Position numbers and translations under genes: made by a program
Source: JBOFDP01 sp051647125
GTDB lineage: Bacteria > Bacteroidota > Bacteroidia > Chitinophagales > Chitinophagaceae
Reading direction: 5' to 3'
Length of the DNA: 19,092 nucleotides
NCBI GenBank assembly: GCA_051647125.1
Contig: JBOFDP010000052.1
Location: 1-19,092, forward strand
The notes under the pieces: model-generated
What the model saw: only the letters and a program-made list of their open reading frames with translations
Database searches by the model: none
What the model was told of the DNA's origin: nothing
Part shown: piece by piece, positions 15,751 through 19,092 of the stretch
Layout: the number at the start of each line of letters is the position of its first letter
Numbering within the stretch: position 1 is the first letter of the stretch

Positions 15751-16497
15751 TTATCGCAAAGATATACCATAAGTTTTTTTGTATTGCCATTTGTACTGAA
15801 AACTACAAAGGGTAAAGGCAGGTGCAACCATTGGCACTGTAAGCCCTTCAATAGGCGCAAATTTGAAGGAAAGGTCTTTGCTTATATTAAAATTTGAGAG
15901 ATGAGCCTCTACTGCAGCATCTACCATATTTAACCCCCAAAAAATAGCTAAAAATAAAGCATTCATATCAATACCTTGCCGAAATTGGTCCCTATAGTTT
16001 CTCATTACATTAATATCTGCAATAGCATTTACTTGAGGATTGATAAGAGATATTTTTGTGCTATCTCCACTGGAAAGGGCTTGATATGCATAATTGGTCA
16101 TTTTGTAATAGGTGAGGTTGTAGGTAAGTCGCCATATCATATATCCTAATACGCCATAGGTGATGGGAATATGTATAATCCAATATTTCCAGTCTTTATA
16201 ATTAACATAGAGTAGTCCTGAGGCAGGAATTACTGTAGACATCATAACAGCTATACCGGGGGATTTTTTTATACTTATTAGTTTCTTAGATGAACCAAGA
16301 GTAATGGGTTTTAAAGGTTTTATAGTGGAGATATTTTTATTAACTATTCTTTGCATACTATCTATTACTATAGAATCTGTAATAGATAGTTGATCTGTAT
16401 TTTGAATATAAGGAAGGCTATCTTGAGGTTGAGAAATCACTTTAGCCATACCTATGAAGATGAAACAAAAAAATATAACCAAACTTTGTAAATTCAT
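15751..16497 (-). CDS. DUF5683 domain membrane protein
   Basis: This 248-residue protein starts at the ATG at 16497, which gives a signal peptide (MNLQSLVIFFCFIFIGM...). The in-frame ATG at 16593 would add 32 residues, run into the divergent NAD kinase gene and bury the signal. The DUF5683 pattern is present: SPGIAVMMSTVIPASGLLYV, then WKYWIIHIPITYGVLGYM (membrane), NYRDQFRQGIDMNALFLAIF and NMVDAAVEAHL. The family is common and conserved in Bacteroidota, often next to ParB, and has no established function. Here the neighbours are hscA and the NAD kinase gene. Its last codons carry the hscA -7 element, and its stop (TAA, 15751-15753) lies 18 bases before the hscA ATG. Confidence 0.82.
   Translation of the reverse strand: MNLQSLVIFFCFIFIGMAKVISQPQDSLPYIQNTDQLSITDSIVIDSMQRIVNKNISTIKPLKPITLGSSKKLISIKKSPGIAVMMSTVIPASGLLYVNYKDWKYWIIHIPITYGVLGYMIWRLTYNLTYYKMTNYAYQALSSGDSTKISLINPQVNAIADINVMRNYRDQFRQGIDMNALFLAIFWGLNMVDAAVEAHLSNFNISKDLSFKFAPIEGLTVPMVAPAFTLCSFQYKWQYKKTYGISLR
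15757..15764 (-). promoter_or_regulatory. -7 promoter element of hscA, inside the DUF5683 gene end
   Basis: The minus strand reads TATCTTTG, a perfect TAnnTTTG, within the last five codons of the DUF5683 gene and 24 bases before the hscA ATG at 15732. Confidence 0.55.
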
Positions 16498-16527
16498 AAA
16501 AAATAAAACTTTGTAAAAATAATGTAC

Positions 16528-16535
16528 TAAATTTG
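16528..16535 (+). promoter_or_regulatory. -7 promoter element of the NAD kinase gene
   Basis: The sequence TAAATTTG is a perfect TAnnTTTG, 26 bases before the NAD kinase ATG. The nearest TTTG upstream (16510-16513) is only 14 bases away, too close for a standard -33 element. Confidence 0.5.
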
Positions 16536-16561
16536 AATTTTCAGAAGGAAATATTTTTTTA

Positions 16562-17443
16562 ATGAAAATTGCATTTTTAGGTACTATTGTCACAAGTCAA
16601 AAAAAAGACCTTTTTCCTAATTTTTTACGAGCCTTATATAAGAGTAAAGTTCATTGTTGTTTTGAATATTCTTTTTATCAAGAAGTAAAAAAAAATATTC
16701 TGCAATATTGGGATAATCCGGAAGTAATAGATTTGAAAAAATTGCCTTCTGGCATAAAATGTTTTGTAAGCATCGGAGGGGATGGCACTATGATTAAATC
16801 TGCTAAAAAAATAATACATACGCAGTTACCTATTATAGGTGTTAATTTTGGTAATTTAGGGTTTTTAACTAGCATAGCACTTGATCAATTTAACGTATCT
16901 TTAAAAAATATTTTATCTAATAATTGTACAATAGAGAATCGTTCGTTGCTTCAGATACATACACCTGATAATAAGAAAACTAACCTGGGTCAAGCACTGA
17001 ATGAAATATCGTTTCATAAGCATAGTCATGATTCTATTATAACCATCAGTGTGTATTTGGAAAATATATTAGTTAATACTTATTGGGCGGATGGTTTGTT
17101 AGTAGTTACTCCTACAGGCTCTACAGCTTATAATATAAGTTGTGGAGGACCTATTATTTATCCTACTGCCAATTGTTGGGTTATTAACCCTATCGCCTCT
17201 CATAATATAGATGTACGTCCATTAATTATTCCTGATCATTTAAATGTAAGAATTAAAATAGAGTCTAGATTAATGAAAACATTTATTTTGGCTCTTGATG
17301 GGAGTAGGCATACTATGAGCAATAAAAGTATGGTAACTATTTCTAAATATTCCGAACAAGTACAATTTATTCAATTACCAGAAACTACTTTTTTTAATAC
17401 CGTAAGGCAAAAATTATATTGGGGTAGTGATATAAGGAATTAG
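16562..17443 (+). CDS. nadK: NAD kinase
   Basis: This 293-residue cytosolic enzyme phosphorylates NAD to NADP. The signature GGDGT is at 72-76, followed by GVNFGNLGFL (93-102), the NE pair in ALNEIS (145-150, N147 and E148) and the NAD-binding loop TPTGSTAYNISCGGP (183-197). The C-terminal VRPLIIPD replaces the more usual SLTARPIVI-type segment. Length is normal for Bacteroidota NadK. An A9 run at 16687-16695 encodes V-K-K-N in the N-terminal domain. The DUF6089 gene follows after 18 bases, an association common in Bacteroidota, so the two are probably cotranscribed from the -7 element at 16528. Confidence 0.95.
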   Translation: MKIAFLGTIVTSQKKDLFPNFLRALYKSKVHCCFEYSFYQEVKKNILQYWDNPEVIDLKKLPSGIKCFVSIGGDGTMIKSAKKIIHTQLPIIGVNFGNLGFLTSIALDQFNVSLKNILSNNCTIENRSLLQIHTPDNKKTNLGQALNEISFHKHSHDSIITISVYLENILVNTYWADGLLVVTPTGSTAYNISCGGPIIYPTANCWVINPIASHNIDVRPLIIPDHLNVRIKIESRLMKTFILALDGSRHTMSNKSMVTISKYSEQVQFIQLPETTFFNTVRQKLYWGSDIRN

Positions 17444-17461
17444 TCTATCATATTTGTAGAG

Positions 17462-18271
17462 ATGAAAAAAATTATTATTTGTATTTTAGGGTGTATATTT
17501 CTATACATACAGGGGCAACCTCCTGAAGTGATTACATCACAGATGGGTATTAATGGCGGAGGAACTTATTATTTTGGAGATTTGAATAATAAACCAGATC
17601 TTAGGCAACCTTCTTTTTTTATGGGTGTATTTTATAGAAAGTATCTTAATGAATATATTGCTTGGAGAGTAAATTTTAATTATGCTAATGTAGGATACAA
17701 CCAGGCTTTGAGCAAAAACGAACAAGCTAAAATTCAAAACCTTTCTTTCAAAACTGATATTTTTGAATTATCGGCACAAGGAGATTTTAATTTTTATAAA
17801 TATCTACCGGGCTCTCCTAAATATAGATTTACTCCTTACCTTACACTAGGTATAGGTGCTTTTTATTTTAATCCATATACGTATTTAGAGGGTAAAAAAT
17901 ACTCGCTTAGGCAATATAAAACTGAGGGGCAAAAAAAACCTTACTTATCTCTTGGGATTAGTGTACCTCTTGGGATAGGTATTAAATGGAATCTTACGCG
18001 TCAAATAGATATTGGATTTGAAATTACGTATCATTTTACCTCTACTTATTATTTAGATGATGTACACGGTGATTATGCAGGTTCAGATTATTTTGTCAAT
18101 GATCCTATTGGTATCAAATTACAAGACCCTTCTAAAACTTCTATTGGTATACAAGGGAGACAAAGGGGTAATAGTGCTCTTACTGACCAATATCTTTTTT
18201 GGGGTTTGCATTTAGTGTATAATCTTCTATATAAGCAGTATTGCCCTACACCAATGGAGGATGGATATTAG
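17462..18271 (+). CDS. DUF6089 outer-membrane beta-barrel protein
   Basis: This 269-residue exported protein has a signal peptide of about 19 residues (MKKIIICILGCIFLYIQGQ). The body carries DUF6089 features: GGGTYYFGDLN near the start, YRFTPYLTLGIGAFYFNP in the middle, IGFEITYHFTSTYYLDDVHG and a following GNSALTDQYLFWGLHLVYNL. In many Bacteroidota this gene sits between the NAD kinase region and uppS/bamA and is presumed to be an envelope beta-barrel of unknown function. Here it directly follows NAD kinase, but uppS and bamA are not downstream: after 182 bases comes rplU instead. That gap holds no gene I can see, only the rplU -7 element. An eight-base A run at 17931-17938 lies within the gene. 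Confidence 0.87.
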   Translation: MKKIIICILGCIFLYIQGQPPEVITSQMGINGGGTYYFGDLNNKPDLRQPSFFMGVFYRKYLNEYIAWRVNFNYANVGYNQALSKNEQAKIQNLSFKTDIFELSAQGDFNFYKYLPGSPKYRFTPYLTLGIGAFYFNPYTYLEGKKYSLRQYKTEGQKKPYLSLGISVPLGIGIKWNLTRQIDIGFEITYHFTSTYYLDDVHGDYAGSDYFVNDPIGIKLQDPSKTSIGIQGRQRGNSALTDQYLFWGLHLVYNLLYKQYCPTPMEDGY

Positions 18272-18414
18272 TACCTAATTATAATAGATTTTGAAGTATT
18301 GATACAATAAGCAGGAATTGATATAGATATAATATTTTTGACATTAGGATAAACAGAAAATTACTAATAAAAAATTAAGGGTAGGTAAAAAAGAAATAAT
18401 TAAAAAATTATTTG

Positions 18415-18422
18415 TATATTTG
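18415..18422 (+). promoter_or_regulatory. -7 promoter element of the rplU-rpmA operon
   Basis: The sequence TATATTTG is a perfect TAnnTTTG, 31 bases before the rplU ATG. There is no TTG at the -33 distance. No L21 leader motif was recognised. Confidence 0.6.
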
Positions 18423-18453
18423 CCCTTTAGAAAGTAAAAATATTTTATAGAAT

Positions 18454-18750
18454 ATGTTTTTTGTAGTGAAAATTGCAGGTCAGCAATATAAAGTTGAAAA
18501 GGGGCAAAAGTTATATGTTCCTCATTTGGAGGCTAAGATTGGAGAGGTTTTAACTGTAGGAGAAGTGTTGCTTTCAGCTGATGAATCCAACGTAATTTTA
18601 AAAGATAATAAAAAAGTGAATGCTGAAGTAATCAACCAGGTAAAGGGTGATAAAGTAATAGCTTTTAAGAAAAAAAGAAGAAAAGGTTTTAAGAAAAAAT
18701 TAGGGCATCGTACTCAATATACTCAAATTTTAATTAAAGATATTATTTAA
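18454..18750 (+). CDS. rplU: 50S ribosomal protein bL21
   Basis: This 98-residue protein matches bL21: it opens VVKIAGQQYKVEKGQKLYVP, has a central acidic loop with GEVLTVGEVLLS, and ends in KKKRRKGFKKKLGHRTQYTQILI, the family's RNA-binding tail (R-KG-R-KK-GHRQ pattern). It binds 23S rRNA in the large subunit. rpmA begins 24 bases downstream, the usual bacterial pair. The -7 element lies at 18415-18422. Length is close to the Bacteroidota norm of about 100. Confidence 0.97.
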   Translation: MFFVVKIAGQQYKVEKGQKLYVPHLEAKIGEVLTVGEVLLSADESNVILKDNKKVNAEVINQVKGDKVIAFKKKRRKGFKKKLGHRTQYTQILIKDII

Positions 18751-18774
18751 ATAATTTTTTAATAGTTTAATATT

Positions 18775-19029
18775 ATGGCACATAAAAAAGGTGAAGGTAG
18801 CGTAAAAAATGGTAGAGATTCCCAAAGTAAACGTTTGGGAGTAAAAGTTTTTGGTGGACAATCTGTAATTTCTGGAAATATTATTTTACGACAAAGAGGT
18901 ACTGTATATCATCCTGGGAAGAATGTAGGCATGGGTAAAGATTTTACTATTTATGCATTACATCCTGGTATTGTAGAATTTAAGAAAACAAAACAAGATA
19001 GGGTACTTGTTTCTGTTGTTATTTCATAA
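18775..19029 (+). CDS. rpmA: 50S ribosomal protein bL27
   Basis: This 84-residue protein is a typical bL27. It begins MAHKKGEGSVKNGRDSQSKR, whose flexible N-terminus reaches the peptidyl-transferase centre; the start MAHKKG needs no N-terminal cleavage, unlike the Firmicutes form. GVKVFGGQSVISGNIILRQRG and YHPGKNVGMGKDFTIYAL follow, and all conserved stretches are present. It is cotranscribed with rplU. A weak hairpin terminator candidate follows at 19063. Confidence 0.97.
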   Translation: MAHKKGEGSVKNGRDSQSKRLGVKVFGGQSVISGNIILRQRGTVYHPGKNVGMGKDFTIYALHPGIVEFKKTKQDRVLVSVVIS

Positions 19030-19062
19030 AAAATATTGATTAATTAAAATTTTAAAATAATT

Positions 19063-19088
19063 AAAGAGTAATTTTAATATTACTTTTT
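19063..19088 (+). terminator. Weak terminator candidate after rplU-rpmA
   Basis: AAAGAGTAAT (19063-19072) and ATTACTTTTT (19079-19088) form a 10-bp stem with one G-U pair and a 6-base loop; the T-run is part of the right arm. It is A/T-rich, so the fold is weak. Confidence 0.4.
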
Positions 19089-19092
19089 AATT

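Noticed and set aside
16498..16593. Longer N-terminus for the DUF5683 protein
   Set aside because: It would overlap the divergent NAD kinase gene and place 32 residues before an obvious signal peptide.
18272..18453. Possible structured RNA leader before rplU
   Set aside because: No stable hairpin, tRNA, riboswitch or conserved leader motif could be recognised; only the -7 element stands out.
1..19092. CRISPR array, tRNA, rRNA or insertion sequence
   Set aside because: No regularly spaced repeats, cloverleaf sequences, rRNA segments or intact transposase genes with terminal repeats were seen on either strand.

Overview
The window is a compact, AT-rich stretch of a Bacteroidota chromosome; by eye the GC content is about 30 percent. 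Three things point to this phylum. The protein families are typical of it: GldF/GldG, DUF6089, DUF5683, DUF6427-like and PorT-like beta-barrel proteins. Several starts have the Bacteroidota -7 promoter element TAnnTTTG upstream, once with a TTTG -33 element at 19 bp. Starts generally lack Shine-Dalgarno sequences. Small intergenic gaps, promoters lying on the stop codons of upstream genes and a freshly broken osmC gene suggest a somewhat reduced, possibly host-associated genome. The genus cannot be fixed from this sequence.

Layout. 1-553 (-) is the N-terminal third of a type IC HsdM cut by the window edge, preceded by a possible gene relict at 638-802. 890-4232 (-) is a two-gene iron cassette: a TonB-dependent siderophore receptor followed by a PepSY-type inner-membrane protein, with a -7 element and a palindromic candidate operator upstream. 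4403-9451 (-) holds five genes in one direction: ychF, a DUF6427-like membrane protein, a cupin sugar-phosphate isomerase-like protein, gldF and gldG. On the + strand follow rpsU with a clear promoter and terminator, gpsA, and an osmC pseudogene with three frameshifts and a lost catalytic cysteine.

Next come, on the - strand, dusB and a small outer-membrane beta-barrel gene, with a CPBP-family membrane protease gene diverging from dusB. hscA and a DUF5683 gene (-) lie convergent to the CPBP gene. NAD kinase and a DUF6089 gene (+) diverge from the DUF5683 gene. The window ends with the rplU-rpmA ribosomal operon (+) and a weak terminator.

Most of the content is ordinary housekeeping. I do not see a coherent undescribed multi-gene system. 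The points most worth checking are the osmC decay, the palindrome at the siderophore receptor promoter, the missing Shine-Dalgarno of rpsU, the promoters overlapping stop codons, and the unexplained reading frame upstream of hsdM.
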